The notes under the pieces are model-generated. The model saw only the letters and a list, made by a program, of their open reading frames with translations, ran no database searches and had not been told where the DNA came from. A stretch of 64,000 nucleotides of DNA from CAVSRC01 sp963782045. GTDB taxonomy: Bacteria; Pseudomonadota; Alphaproteobacteria; Rhizobiales; Kaistiaceae. A program made the translations under genes and the position numbers. Below are positions 35,893 to 46,668 of the stretch, one piece after another. How positions within the stretch are numbered: position 1 is the first letter of the stretch; each line of letters starts with the position of its first letter. The stretch is from assembly GCA_963782045.1 (NCBI GenBank), contig CAWAIR010000037.1, positions 186,001 to 250,000 on the forward strand, read 5' to 3'.

Positions 35893-36810
35893 TCACGCCT
35901 CGTAACTCATGTGCACCGCGTGGCGTGCCGTCTCGCCGGCGGCGAGGAACCGCATGGACGGCTTCTCCGCCAGCTCGCCGTCGAAGCCTTCCGGGTCGGC
36001 ATGGCCGGTCCATGCCTCGATGCTGACGAACGGCGCCGCGGCCTTCGACCACACGACCAGATGCGGGAAATTCTCGGTCTCGACAACAATGGCGCCGCCA
36101 ACGCCGTCGTCGAAGCGGAGGCTGCGGCTTCTGGCGTTGAAGAAGCAGAGCGGCGCGCCGGCAAGCAGCCCCTCGCCGAGCGGCAGTGTCCGCCCCGCCA
36201 TGGGCAGCCGGCGGCGCGTCGCCTTGAAGGCGCCCCCGGCGCCCACCTCCGGCACCATCGCATCTTCCGCCTCGGCAAAGACGATGGCGTGGCCGTGCTT
36301 GTCGCCGCCGGCAAAGGGCCAGTGGAAGCCAGGATGGAAGCCGATGGCATAGGGCATGGTGATCGTGCCGGTATTCTTCACGGCGAAGGCCGCCGAGAAG
36401 CGGCCGGCGGTGACCCGGTAATCGACCGTCAGGGCAAAGGCGAAGGGCCAGGCGGCGCGGGTCGCCGCGTCGTCGCTTAGGCCCATGCGGACATGGTCCG
36501 CCGCCTGTTCCTCGACCGTGTAGGTCGCGGTCGGTGCGAAGCCGTGCAGGGGAATGGGATAGCGCACGCCATCGACCTTGATGGTGCCGCTTATGGTCTG
36601 GCCGCAAAGCGGGAAGAGCACCGGGGCGCTCTTCGGCCACCAGGTGGGGTCGGCATCCCAGATGAGCTCGGTGCCGTCGACCGACCACGCCACCGGTTCG
36701 GCACCGCGGGTCGCGATGCGGGCGGAGGTCGCGCCGGCGCTGATCTCGACGGCGGGCGAAACCGGGCGTGGCGGGTCGTCATAGGGTCCGGGCGGACGAG
36801 ATTGCGGCAC
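35893..36810 (-). CDS. aldose 1-epimerase family protein
   Basis: A 305-residue galactose mutarotase-fold protein. ARIATRGAEPVAWSVDGTELIWDADP starts the beta-sandwich, PLCGQTISGTIKVDGVRYPIPLHGF carries the first catalytic His, and AIGFHPGFHWPF carries the second His pair. The glutamate base is not clear by eye (VVETENFPHLVVW or SIEAWTGH). LacX-like members of this group have unknown sugars. The GTG at 36808-36810 is the best start: there is no earlier ATG with family character. It is 26 bases downstream of the SDR gene and likely in its operon. Confidence 0.85.
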   Translation of the reverse strand: MPQSRPPGPYDDPPRPVSPAVEISAGATSARIATRGAEPVAWSVDGTELIWDADPTWWPKSAPVLFPLCGQTISGTIKVDGVRYPIPLHGFAPTATYTVEEQAADHVRMGLSDDAATRAAWPFAFALTVDYRVTAGRFSAAFAVKNTGTITMPYAIGFHPGFHWPFAGGDKHGHAIVFAEAEDAMVPEVGAGGAFKATRRRLPMAGRTLPLGEGLLAGAPLCFFNARSRSLRFDDGVGGAIVVETENFPHLVVWSKAAAPFVSIEAWTGHADPEGFDGELAEKPSMRFLAAGETARHAVHMSYEA

Positions 36811-36836
36811 GGTGGGCACTCCTGTCGCTGGTGAAT

Positions 36837-37796
36837 TCACGCGGTCCGGATGAGGCCCTTGCCGACCAGCCACTTGACCGCTTCCAGCACCGCCTCGAAC
36901 GAGCTGTAGCGCGGCTCGTAGCCGATCAGCCGGCGCGCCTTGTCGATCGAGCAACTGGGGCTGTGGGCGATGTGGTCCCAGGTCGATCGCGCCTCCTCCT
37001 CGCTGCGCGCCGTCTTCCATGCCTCCCAGGGCAGATAGGTGAGCTTCGCCTCGCGGCCGAACCAGCGCGCCGCCGCTTCGGCATAGCCCCTGAGCGTCAC
37101 CGCCGCCGGCGAGACGATATGGAACGCCTCGCCCACCGCACCGCTCCAGTTGGCGATCGCCTTCATGAAGCCCTGCGCCACGTCGTCGGCATGGACGTGG
37201 TGGACGGTCTCCATGCCGAGATTGGGCAGCGCCACCTCCTCGCTGCGCGCCAGCCGGGAGAATATCTTCGGGTCGAAATGGCCGGCCGGGTTCAGCGGGT
37301 TCCAGCCCTCGCCGACGATGTGGCCGGGATGAAGGATGGTCGCCGGGAAGCGGTTCCGCCGCGCCTCGTCGATGAGGTAGGCCTCGATCGCCGCCTTACG
37401 GACGCCGTAGTCGCCGAAGGGGCGGCGCGGCTGCATCTCGGTGGTCGGCACCGCGACGCTCGGCCCGTGCACCCAGATGGTGCCGCAATGGAGGAAATGG
37501 CCGACATGGCCGGCGAGCGCCTCGACTGCCTGGCGGGCGCTTTCCGGCGTGAAGCAGATCATGTCGACGACGATGTCGCCCTTGAGGTTGCGGATGGCGC
37601 GGCCGAAGGTGCCGGCCTTCTCCTCGGCCTCGCGGTCGATGACCACGGTCTGCACCTCGCGCCAGGCGCCATGCTGGGTGTAGGGCTGGCGCTGGCCGCG
37701 GGTCACGTTGCAGACGGTGAAGCCGGCCTCGACCAGCCGCGGCACCAGATAGGTGCCGACATGACCGCTGCCACCGATGATCACCACGCGGGACAT
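36837..37796 (-). CDS. NAD-dependent epimerase/dehydratase (extended SDR)
   Basis: A 319-residue extended SDR. The Rossmann motif is VVIIGGSGHVGTYLVPRLVEAG (GxxGxxG), and a basic NVTRGQRQPY suggests NADP(H) preference. The catalytic Tyr-x3-Lys is GDYGVRKAAIEAYL near residue 125. TILHPGHIVGEGWNPLNPAGHFDP is typical of nucleotide-sugar or quinate-like SDRs. Its substrate is unknown. The ATG at 37794-37796 is chosen because MSRVVIIGG is the family start. It is divergent from parE across 224 bases. Confidence 0.88.
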   Translation of the reverse strand: MSRVVIIGGSGHVGTYLVPRLVEAGFTVCNVTRGQRQPYTQHGAWREVQTVVIDREAEEKAGTFGRAIRNLKGDIVVDMICFTPESARQAVEALAGHVGHFLHCGTIWVHGPSVAVPTTEMQPRRPFGDYGVRKAAIEAYLIDEARRNRFPATILHPGHIVGEGWNPLNPAGHFDPKIFSRLARSEEVALPNLGMETVHHVHADDVAQGFMKAIANWSGAVGEAFHIVSPAAVTLRGYAEAAARWFGREAKLTYLPWEAWKTARSEEEARSTWDHIAHSPSCSIDKARRLIGYEPRYSSFEAVLEAVKWLVGKGLIRTA

Positions 37797-38020
37797 GACA
37801 TTCTCCTGTTTTGCATGGCTGCCATCATGCCCCGCCCTCTCCTGCCCGTCATCCGCCGCTGTTGTCTCACCCGTGCCGAGGGTATCGAGAGGCTGGAGCA
37901 CGCATTTGACCGACTTGACCAGGCGCTCACCTGCCGCGAAGGTCCTGCGCCGGCCTCCCGCGACACGACGCCTCGTGCCACACTGACCCGACCTGATTCG
38001 AGTTCCGAGAAGTCTCTTCC

Positions 38021-40081
38021 ATGCCTGCCGCCAAGAAACGCAGATCCGACAAGTCCGCCGACCTATTCGCCCAGCTCGACCAGGAGGTCGGCAAGCTGAA
38101 GTCGGTCGCCAGTGCCGCGCGGCAGGGCAAGTCGGTGCCGCTGAAGAAGGCAGTCGGCGCCGACGACAGCTATTCGGCCGCCGACATCGAGGTGCTGGAG
38201 GGGCTGGAGCCGGTGCGCCGCAGGCCGGGCATGTATATCGGCGGCACCGACGAGAAGGGCCTGCATCACCTCTTCTCGGAGGTCATCGACAACTCGATGG
38301 ACGAGGCAGTGGCCGGCCACGCCAGCTGGATCGAGGTCGAGGTCGAGGCGGACGGCTTCGTCACCGTCACCGACAACGGCCGCGGCATCCCCGTCGGCCT
38401 GCACCCCAAGTTCAAGAACAAGTCGGCGCTGGAGGTGATCATGACCACCCTCCACTCCGGCGGAAAGTTCAATTCCAAGGTCTACGAGACGTCAGGCGGC
38501 CTGCACGGCGTCGGCGTGTCGGTGGTCAACGCGCTCTCCGAAACTCTCGAGGTGGAGGTTGCGATTGGACGGCGGCTCTACGGCCAGACCTATTCGCGCG
38601 GCGAGCCCAAGGGGCCGCTGAAGGAGCTCGGCGAGGTCCACAACCGGCGCGGCACGCGCATACGCTTCCGCCCCGACCCGCAGATCTTCGGCAAGGGCGC
38701 CGCGCTCGACCCCAAGCGTCTGTTCGCCATGTCGCGCTCGAAGGCCTACCTCTTCGGCGGCGTCGAGATTCGCTGGTCCTGCGCTCCCGCGCTCATCCAG
38801 GGCACGGACATCCCGGAGAAGGCGAGCTTCCACTTCCCCGGCGGCCTGTCGGAATTTTTGGCCGCCGAACTCGGCAGCGAGAAGACCGTTGTGCCGATCT
38901 TCGCCGGCCGCACCGACAAGACCAGCGGCCATGGCGCGGCGGAATGGGCGGTCGCCTGGTTCCCCGGCGAAGGCTTCATCCGCTCCTACTGCAACACCAT
39001 TCCGACCGGTGACGGCGGCACCCACGAGGCCGGCTTCCGCGCCGCGCTCACCCGCGGCCTCAAGGCCTATGCCGAGCTCAGCGGCAACAAGCGCGCCAAT
39101 GTCATCACCGCCGACGACGTGATGACGTCCGCCGCCGGCCTGCTCTCGGTCTTCATCCGCGAGCCGGAATTCGTCGGCCAGACCAAGGACCGGCTGTCCT
39201 CGGCCGAGGCGACGCGCATCGTCGAGAATGCCGTGCGCGATCCCTTCGACCACTGGCTCGCCGCCTCGCCAGCCGATGCCACCCGCCTGCTCGACTGGGT
39301 GGTCGAGCGCGCCGAGGAGCGGCTGCGCCGCCGGCACGAGAAGGAGATCGGCCGGCAGACGGCGGCGCGCAAGCTGCGCCTGCCCGGCAAGCTCGCCGAC
39401 TGCTCACAGGCCGGCAAGGCCGACACCGAGCTGTTCATCGTCGAGGGCGATTCCGCCGGCGGCTCGGCCAAGCAGGCGCGCAACCGCGCCACCCAGGCAA
39501 TCCTGCCGCTCAGGGGCAAGATCCTCAACGTCGCCAATGCCGGCCGCGAGAAGCTTTCCCAGAACCAGCAGATCGGCGATCTCATCCAGGCGCTCGGCGT
39601 CTCCCCGCGCGCCGGCTACAAGGCGGCGGACCTGCGCTACGACCGCATCATCGTGATGACCGACGCCGACGTCGACGGCGCCCACATCGCCTCGCTGCTC
39701 ATCACCTTCTTCTATCGCGAGATGCCGCAGCTGATCCGCGACGGCCACCTCTTCCTCGCCGTGCCGCCGCTCTACAAGCTCAGCCAGGGCGCCAAGGTGA
39801 TGTACGCCCGCGACGACGCCCACCGGGCCGAGTTGGAGAAGAAGGAATTCAACGGCCGCGGCAAGATCGAGGTCAGCCGTTTCAAGGGTCTCGGCGAAAT
39901 GCTTCCCGGCCAGCTCAAGGAAACGACCATGGACCCGGCCAAGCGCACGCTGCTCAAGGTCGAGATCGTCGAGGAGGCGGAGACCGGATCGGCAGTCGAA
40001 AGCCTGATGGGCAACAAGCCGGAGGAGCGCTTCCGTTTCATCCAGGAGCGCGCCGAGTTCGCCAAGGATCTGGATATCTGA
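38021..40081 (+). CDS. parE: DNA topoisomerase IV subunit B
   Basis: ParE (686 aa) is the ATPase subunit that, with ParC, unlinks daughter chromosomes. The GHKL ATP-binding residues are in EVIDNSMDEAVAGHASWIEV, VTDNGRGIPVGLHPK and SGGLHGVGVSVVNALSE. The TOPRIM domain has FIVEGDSAGGSAKQARNRAT and MTDADVDGAHIASLL. The KQAR after the EGD motif favours ParE over GyrB (KQGR), as does the length. A 35-residue charged N-terminal extension precedes the core. The next gene is 174 bases downstream. Confidence 0.95.
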   Translation: MPAAKKRRSDKSADLFAQLDQEVGKLKSVASAARQGKSVPLKKAVGADDSYSAADIEVLEGLEPVRRRPGMYIGGTDEKGLHHLFSEVIDNSMDEAVAGHASWIEVEVEADGFVTVTDNGRGIPVGLHPKFKNKSALEVIMTTLHSGGKFNSKVYETSGGLHGVGVSVVNALSETLEVEVAIGRRLYGQTYSRGEPKGPLKELGEVHNRRGTRIRFRPDPQIFGKGAALDPKRLFAMSRSKAYLFGGVEIRWSCAPALIQGTDIPEKASFHFPGGLSEFLAAELGSEKTVVPIFAGRTDKTSGHGAAEWAVAWFPGEGFIRSYCNTIPTGDGGTHEAGFRAALTRGLKAYAELSGNKRANVITADDVMTSAAGLLSVFIREPEFVGQTKDRLSSAEATRIVENAVRDPFDHWLAASPADATRLLDWVVERAEERLRRRHEKEIGRQTAARKLRLPGKLADCSQAGKADTELFIVEGDSAGGSAKQARNRATQAILPLRGKILNVANAGREKLSQNQQIGDLIQALGVSPRAGYKAADLRYDRIIVMTDADVDGAHIASLLITFFYREMPQLIRDGHLFLAVPPLYKLSQGAKVMYARDDAHRAELEKKEFNGRGKIEVSRFKGLGEMLPGQLKETTMDPAKRTLLKVEIVEEAETGSAVESLMGNKPEERFRFIQERAEFAKDLDI

Positions 40082-40255
40082 GGCGATCCTGAAGACCGTC
40101 TCGGTCAACGGGCAGCCGACGCAAGGCGCGGCGCCGCCGGGCGGCGACCAACGCGAATGTGAGCAATCTGCAATGCGGCGCTCGGGTTGCTGGCACCGCA
40201 ACCGGCGCTAGTTCCTCGATTGTCGCCAGACAGCCCTGGCCGAGAGGACGTTTCC

Positions 40256-41374
40256 ATGACAGCCGGCTCTGCATCCCTCTCGGATGGGCCCGTTCCAGCC
40301 TCGAGCCGGAATCCTGCGGTTTCCGAAAGCCCCACCTCGTTCTCGGGCGGACCGGGCGAAGCTGGCTCATCCGCGCGCGGATTGAGCTATCGCGACCTCC
40401 TGGACGGGATCGATCAAGGCTTCTGCATCATCGAGATGGTGTTCGACGAGGAGGAACGCCCTGTCGACTATCGCTTTCTGGAGGTCAACGCGGCCTTCGA
40501 GAGCGAAACCGGGCTCAAGAACGCGACCGGAAGAACGATGCGTTCCCTCGAACCGGGGCACGAGGATTACTGGTTCGCCCTCTATGGCCACGTCGCCTCG
40601 ACGGGCGAACCGGTGCGGTTCGAACGACCGGCCGAGAAGCTCGATCGTCATTACGACGTCTATGCCTTCCGTGTCGGTCCGCCACACCTGCGACGGGTGG
40701 CGGTCCTGTTCAGCGACATTACCGGGCGCAAGCGCGAGGAGGAGCGGCTGGCGCTGATCTCGGCGGAAATCGATCACCGCGCCAAGAACCTGTTCTCGGT
40801 CGTCTCCAGCCTCGTCCGGCGCACGCAGGCCGAAACGGTCGATGCGTTCAGGCGCAAGCTTTCCGGGCGGATCAATTCATTGGCCCGCTCCCATCGCCTT
40901 CTCTCGGGCGTGCAGGCGGCGGACCTGGCGGAGCTGGTCGGCCAGGAAGTGGCCTGCTTCGGGTCCGACGGGGAAGCAAGGATCACCTGGCAGGGCCCCG
41001 ACGTCCGCCTGCCCCGTGCGACGGCGCAACTGATCGGGCTGGTCCTGCACGAGCTGGCGACCAACGCCGTGAAATACGGTTCGCTCTCCGTCGCCGACGG
41101 CCGGCTTGACGTGTCGTGGTCCTGGCGAGACGACGGGCGGCTGGACCTGACCTGGGTGGAGGCCGACGGCCCCGCCGTGCAGGAGCCGACCAGCCAGGGA
41201 ATGGGGACCGACGTCATTTTTGGCGCGATCGAGCACCAGCTCGGCGGCAAGGTCCGCTTCGAATGGCCTCCGCAGGGCCTGCGCTGCGCCCTGTCGCTGC
41301 CCGCCGGGGTGCTCTCCGACCAGGCCCCTCAGAACGGCACGGCGGCCCGCGCGTCCGCCGACCAGGTCAGATAG
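40256..41374 (+). CDS. HWE-family sensor histidine kinase with PAS domain
   Basis: A 372-residue cytoplasmic kinase with no membrane helices. Residues 1-45 are a Ser/Pro-rich leader, about 46-170 a PAS-like sensor (RDLLDGIDQGFCIIEMVFDE, FLEVNAAFESETGLKNATG, AVLFSDITGRKREEER). The HWE dimerisation helix has EIDHRAKNLFSVVSSLVRRT, whose His is the phospho-acceptor. The ATPase part has HELATNAVKYGSLS and the defining W-x-E (DLTWVEADGP). No response regulator is adjacent. GAGAGGA ahead of 40256 supports this start over one at 40187. Its 3' end overlaps the autotransporter gene by 46 bases. Confidence 0.88.
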   Translation: MTAGSASLSDGPVPASSRNPAVSESPTSFSGGPGEAGSSARGLSYRDLLDGIDQGFCIIEMVFDEEERPVDYRFLEVNAAFESETGLKNATGRTMRSLEPGHEDYWFALYGHVASTGEPVRFERPAEKLDRHYDVYAFRVGPPHLRRVAVLFSDITGRKREEERLALISAEIDHRAKNLFSVVSSLVRRTQAETVDAFRRKLSGRINSLARSHRLLSGVQAADLAELVGQEVACFGSDGEARITWQGPDVRLPRATAQLIGLVLHELATNAVKYGSLSVADGRLDVSWSWRDDGRLDLTWVEADGPAVQEPTSQGMGTDVIFGAIEHQLGGKVRFEWPPQGLRCALSLPAGVLSDQAPQNGTAARASADQVR

Positions 41375-42870
41375 GTGCTGCCGAGACCGCCCAGCGCGCC
41401 GCCGAGCGACAGCGTCGCATGGCGCACGTTGCGCACCGCCAGGCCCGCGGTCACCCGCCCCGACACGCCGCCGGGGCTGGCCAGCGTCGATCCGCTGGAG
41501 GCCGGACTGGTGCGGCCGAAGCCATAGTCGGCATAGGCGCCCAAAGAGGGGGTGACCGTCGCACCGTTCGGTGCCATCCAGGGATAGGCGAGATTTAGCC
41601 CGCCGCTCACCCGGCCGAGCAGCACACGCTGCGCGGCGTGCGCGCTCGCGGCGCTGTCGGTGTAAGCGCCCTGATCCTCCCACGCGGCAAACACCCGCGC
41701 CGAAGGCGTCCATACGAAGCCGCCGGCCTTGTGGCTGCCGGAGAGCTCGCCGCTCGCCAGCCAGCGATTGGCGTCGAACGAGCCGGCGGTCGCCCCCGCC
41801 GTCGCGTCGTAGGACAGGTGCGACCACACCGCCGCTGCCTCGAATCTCAATCCACGACCGAAACGCCAGCCGAGGTAAGTACCGAGCGAAGCGCCATGGC
41901 CCTTGAGATTCCCGCTCGACGAAGCCGCGCCATAGTCGAAATGCTCATAGCCGCCGAGGAGACCGACGACGAGATCCGGCGACAGCCTGTGGCCGAGCCC
42001 GGCCGTCACGTTGATCTGGGTGCCGTTTGTGCCCGTCGCGGCGCCTCGCCCGGTCAAGCCGGCGCCGCGCACGTCGGCCCAGACGTTCCACATGCGCCGG
42101 AAGCCGGCCCTGGCCACCGCGCCGGTGGTCAGCGGCAACGCCTTCTTGCCGGTGTCATGGCCGAGCGCGGCGAAGGCGTCGTCGAAACGCTGGTGCGGCG
42201 TCTCCGGCGCGTAGAACAGGGCGACGCCATCGCCGCCGATGCTGACCGGACTGCCGCCACCGAAGGCACCGTCGATGGCGCTGCTCACCGCGCCGCCGAT
42301 CTCCCCGCCGGCGATCTGCACCACCTGTTGTGAAAGGTCCGTTTGCGCCTGGTCGACCTGGTCCACGGCGGGCGGACTGCCGGAGCTCGCGGGCGGGCTG
42401 GGGGAGCTGGGCGGCGCCGGCGGGCTGGGGGAACTCACGGGCACCGGCGTGCACGTCGCGGTGACGGTCAGAGCGGGGCCCGCCGACGCGACCCGGAAGC
42501 GGCCGGTGGACTTCAGCATGGCCCGCGCATCCGCGCCCGAGACCGTGTAGCTCAGCGAAACGCTCGGCGCGTGCGAACTGGCAACGGTGGCGCCGGCGTC
42601 GTTTTGCAAAGTCCAAAGGTATCTGTAATACGGGGGATCACCGGTTGCCGTGGCGGTGATGTTGATCGTGTCGCCGTCATCGAAACCGGTGGCCTGCTTC
42701 GTCTGGACTGAATTGCCCGTGATGTAGATGTCCAGCGCGCCGGAATTGACGGCAGTGCAGCCGCTCGAGATCGCCCAGGCCGGCGCGCAGGCGCCCGCCA
42801 GGACAATCGCGAATGCACCCGCCGCGCCGGCAAATCGCCGGAACCCGCGGTAGCGACCCCTTCTCGTCAC
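41329..42870 (-). CDS. autotransporter beta-domain protein with short passenger
   Basis: A 513-residue type V secretion protein. A signal peptide (AGAAGAFAIVLAGACAPAWA) is followed by a short passenger of about 150 residues with an Ig-like or beta-sandwich look (DDGDTINITATATGDPPYYRYLWTL), then a Pro/Ser linker (SSPSPPAPPSSPSPPASSGS). The 12-strand beta-barrel fills about residues 230-513 (MWNVWADVRGAGLTGRG, HRLSPDLVVGLLGGYEHFDYG) and ends in ARAAVPF with the terminal Phe for outer-membrane insertion. The GTG at 42868-42870 sets the start ahead of the signal. Ligand or host binding is unknown. Confidence 0.85.
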   Translation of the reverse strand: MTRRGRYRGFRRFAGAAGAFAIVLAGACAPAWAISSGCTAVNSGALDIYITGNSVQTKQATGFDDGDTINITATATGDPPYYRYLWTLQNDAGATVASSHAPSVSLSYTVSGADARAMLKSTGRFRVASAGPALTVTATCTPVPVSSPSPPAPPSSPSPPASSGSPPAVDQVDQAQTDLSQQVVQIAGGEIGGAVSSAIDGAFGGGSPVSIGGDGVALFYAPETPHQRFDDAFAALGHDTGKKALPLTTGAVARAGFRRMWNVWADVRGAGLTGRGAATGTNGTQINVTAGLGHRLSPDLVVGLLGGYEHFDYGAASSSGNLKGHGASLGTYLGWRFGRGLRFEAAAVWSHLSYDATAGATAGSFDANRWLASGELSGSHKAGGFVWTPSARVFAAWEDQGAYTDSAASAHAAQRVLLGRVSGGLNLAYPWMAPNGATVTPSLGAYADYGFGRTSPASSGSTLASPGGVSGRVTAGLAVRNVRHATLSLGGALGGLGSTYLTWSADARAAVPF

Positions 42871-43081
42871 CCGGCGCCTTCCCCCTCCGTGTCCGCCGCG
42901 CGAATCGGCTCGACCTAGAGGACAGCCCAGAGTGTTAACGGGACGTTTCGATCCGGCTGCGTCGTGGCCTCGCGCGCCGACGAGCACGAGGCACACGCAG
43001 CGCCGCTGCCCCCGATGTCGGGCTGACCTCACTTCCGCTTTCTGCTAGGCTTCCCGCCTGGAACGGCATTCGGAGACGCGC

Positions 43082-43528
43082 ATGATCCGCCCGCTCATCC
43101 TTGCCGCGATGCTGGTCGTCGGCCTTGCCGCGACGGCGCCGGCCCGTGCCGACGCGCTCACCGACGGCCTCGCCGCGATGCCAGGCTCGGTCGAGGACGT
43201 GCGCATCGCCGGCACCTGGGACCAGGGCGACAAGACCGGTGCCTACCGCGTCATCATCGCGCGCACCGTCGGCGAGGCGGTCACCGCGCGCCTGTTCGTG
43301 CAATGGATCGCCTATCAGGACGACGGCAGCGCCACCGTCCAGAACACCATCGAGATCAAGGAACTGGCCGATCTCAAGGTGGATATCGTCGATTACACTT
43401 CGGAATCGGACTCCGACGGCCTGTCGGTGTTCATCCAGACGCTCAACCCCAACGGCAACACCGACCAGAACTACGAGCTGTTCGTCCTGTCGCCGACCGA
43501 ATACCGCTTTGGCCCGGCCAGTAACTAG
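43082..43528 (+). CDS. exported protein of unknown function (148 aa)
   Basis: A 148-residue periplasmic protein. The signal peptide is MIRPLILAAMLVVGLAATAPARA (A-x-A cleavage near residue 23). The mature part is acidic and beta-rich: GSVEDVRIAGTWDQGDKTGAYRV, ARLFVQWIAYQDDGSATVQNT, LKVDIVDYTSESDSDGLSVF, with no cysteines. No domain was recognised by eye. The 211-base gap to the autotransporter is divergent and must hold two promoters; nothing repeat-like was seen in it. Confidence 0.8.
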   Translation: MIRPLILAAMLVVGLAATAPARADALTDGLAAMPGSVEDVRIAGTWDQGDKTGAYRVIIARTVGEAVTARLFVQWIAYQDDGSATVQNTIEIKELADLKVDIVDYTSESDSDGLSVFIQTLNPNGNTDQNYELFVLSPTEYRFGPASN

Positions 43529-43672
43529 CCAGCATTATTTACCCAGAATTCGGCCGAAAACATTGACATGGCGCCGGCATTCCCTATGTTGCAACGCGTC
43601 GCCTCCGCCGCGCCTGATCCTCAAATCGGCGCCGTCACACCACGGCTATGAGCCGGGTCTATCGTTTCACGA

Positions 43673-45175
<1,503 letters not shown>

Positions 45176-45191
45176 GCAAGCAGCCCCGCCT

Positions 45192-46142
45192 CTAGAACAG
45201 CCTGCCGACCAGCGCGAGAGCGAAACCGAGGACGACGCCGGCGGCCGGACCGATGATCCAGCCGCGCAGGATGCCGAGGATCACGCCCCGGTCGATGGTC
45301 TCCCGTCCGCGGGCAAGACCGGCGCCTGCCATGGCACCGATCAGCGCCTGGTTCATTGACGTGAAATAGCCGAAGAGCACGGCCGTCAGGACGACGATCG
45401 CTTGCACGAGCTGGGCCGCCGTTGCCATCGGCATGTCGAGCCTGACGATGTCGAAAGCGACGCGTTCGAGAAGCGGTCGTCCCCAGGTGAGGACGCCGAC
45501 CGCAAGGCCGATGCCACCGATCAGCCCCGCCAGGAGTGGGCCGGAAAACCCGGTCGGCAGAAACAGGGCGGTCGCGTTCGATACGTCATTTGCCCCCATG
45601 GTCAGCGAGGCAGCGCCACCGACCGCCACCAGCACGCGGCCGATCGCGCCCGCGGTTCCGCTCCGCGCAAAGCCGGGAAGCGCATCGAAGGCCTTGGTGA
45701 AGGCGTAGCCGAGCGCCGCGGCGACGACCGGCGCCAGCACCCACAGGATGGCCAGCCGAAGAATCGTCTGCCAGCGGATCGCGAGGCCGAGGGCCGCGCC
45801 GGCGCCGACGATGCAGAAGACCAGGATCTGAATGGTCGAGGTGGGAATTCGCCGCCAGGTGAAGAATGTCGTGAGGATGAAGGCCGCGCCGATAATCGCC
45901 ACGGCCGGCGCCGCGCCAAGCCGATCAGCGGCGAGGATGTTGTGGCCGACGTTCTCGAGCACCTGATGACTGAGAAAGGTGGCGCCGATCAGCGTGAGCG
46001 GCGCCATGATCAGCAAGGCGGGCCACAGCCGGATGCTTCCGGTCGCGTGCGGCATGCCCATGCAGGCGCCCGTGTAGTGCGCCCCCATGCTCCAGGCGAA
46101 GGCAAGCGCAACAATGACCAGGAGAACATCGGCAGCGGTCAT
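45192..46142 (-). CDS. PiT-family inorganic phosphate/anion permease
   Basis: A 316-residue membrane protein with about nine helices. The second PiT signature is kept: SLTMGANDVSNATALFLP near residue 180. The first, normally GANDGAN, is changed to SMGAHYTGACMGMP near residue 19, so one half of the pseudo-symmetric ion site lacks its Asn-Asp. The group is close to PiT proteins but may carry another anion. It is alone on this strand between rhlE and the TfoX gene. Confidence 0.85.
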   Translation of the reverse strand: MTAADVLLVIVALAFAWSMGAHYTGACMGMPHATGSIRLWPALLIMAPLTLIGATFLSHQVLENVGHNILAADRLGAAPAVAIIGAAFILTTFFTWRRIPTSTIQILVFCIVGAGAALGLAIRWQTILRLAILWVLAPVVAAALGYAFTKAFDALPGFARSGTAGAIGRVLVAVGGAASLTMGANDVSNATALFLPTGFSGPLLAGLIGGIGLAVGVLTWGRPLLERVAFDIVRLDMPMATAAQLVQAIVVLTAVLFGYFTSMNQALIGAMAGAGLARGRETIDRGVILGILRGWIIGPAAGVVLGFALALVGRLF

Positions 46143-46226
46143 GGAGGCTTCCGCATGTGTCTGGGTGCCGCCCTCGGCGGCGACCCTATCACGCTCGGCC
46201 TCACGGCGTCGGCCCCTGCGTCGCGA

Positions 46227-46613
46227 TCAGGTCTTCCTGCGTTTCGTCTGCCCGGCGGTCGGCCTCGCCTTCTTCGGTCCTCGCTTGGCGGACTCTGCGC
46301 GCACCGCCGCCGCGAACGCCGCCCGCGCCCACGCGGCGAATTCGTCGGGCTCGTCGAGCAGGCGCTCCGGCGCCCGCCAGTAGGGCATGGGGATCGCCCG
46401 CCCCTTCATCTCCGGCGTCCACTGATCGCAGCCCTCGGCCGCGAAGGCCGCCGCGGTCTCTTCGTCCGCCTTCAGGTAGAAGACGTCGTGCGAGGAGATC
46501 AGCGCGAACATCAGCCCGTCCTTGAAGACGCCGCGGCCGCCGAACATGCGGCGGATGGAGACGCCGCCGAGCGGCGCCATCAGGTCTGCGACGAGGTCTT
46601 CGAGCCCGGCCAT
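46227..46613 (-). CDS. TfoX/Sxy family protein, N-terminal domain
   Basis: A 128-residue protein with only the TfoX N-terminal domain: DLVADLMAPLGGVSIRRMFGGRGVFKDGLMFALIS, YLKADEETAAAF, PMPYWRAPERLLDEPDEFAAWA. E. coli TfoX has a second domain and promotes competence gene expression; this one is shorter, as in many alphaproteobacteria, and its role is not known. It lies 55 bases from the ICMT gene and likely belongs with the sufA-ICMT run on the minus strand. Confidence 0.9.
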   Translation of the reverse strand: MAGLEDLVADLMAPLGGVSIRRMFGGRGVFKDGLMFALISSHDVFYLKADEETAAAFAAEGCDQWTPEMKGRAIPMPYWRAPERLLDEPDEFAAWARAAFAAAVRAESAKRGPKKARPTAGQTKRRKT

Positions 46614-46668
46614 CGGGCCAATCTACAGCAGGCGCGCCGTCGGCGCAGCGGCGCGACCGCGACCGTCC

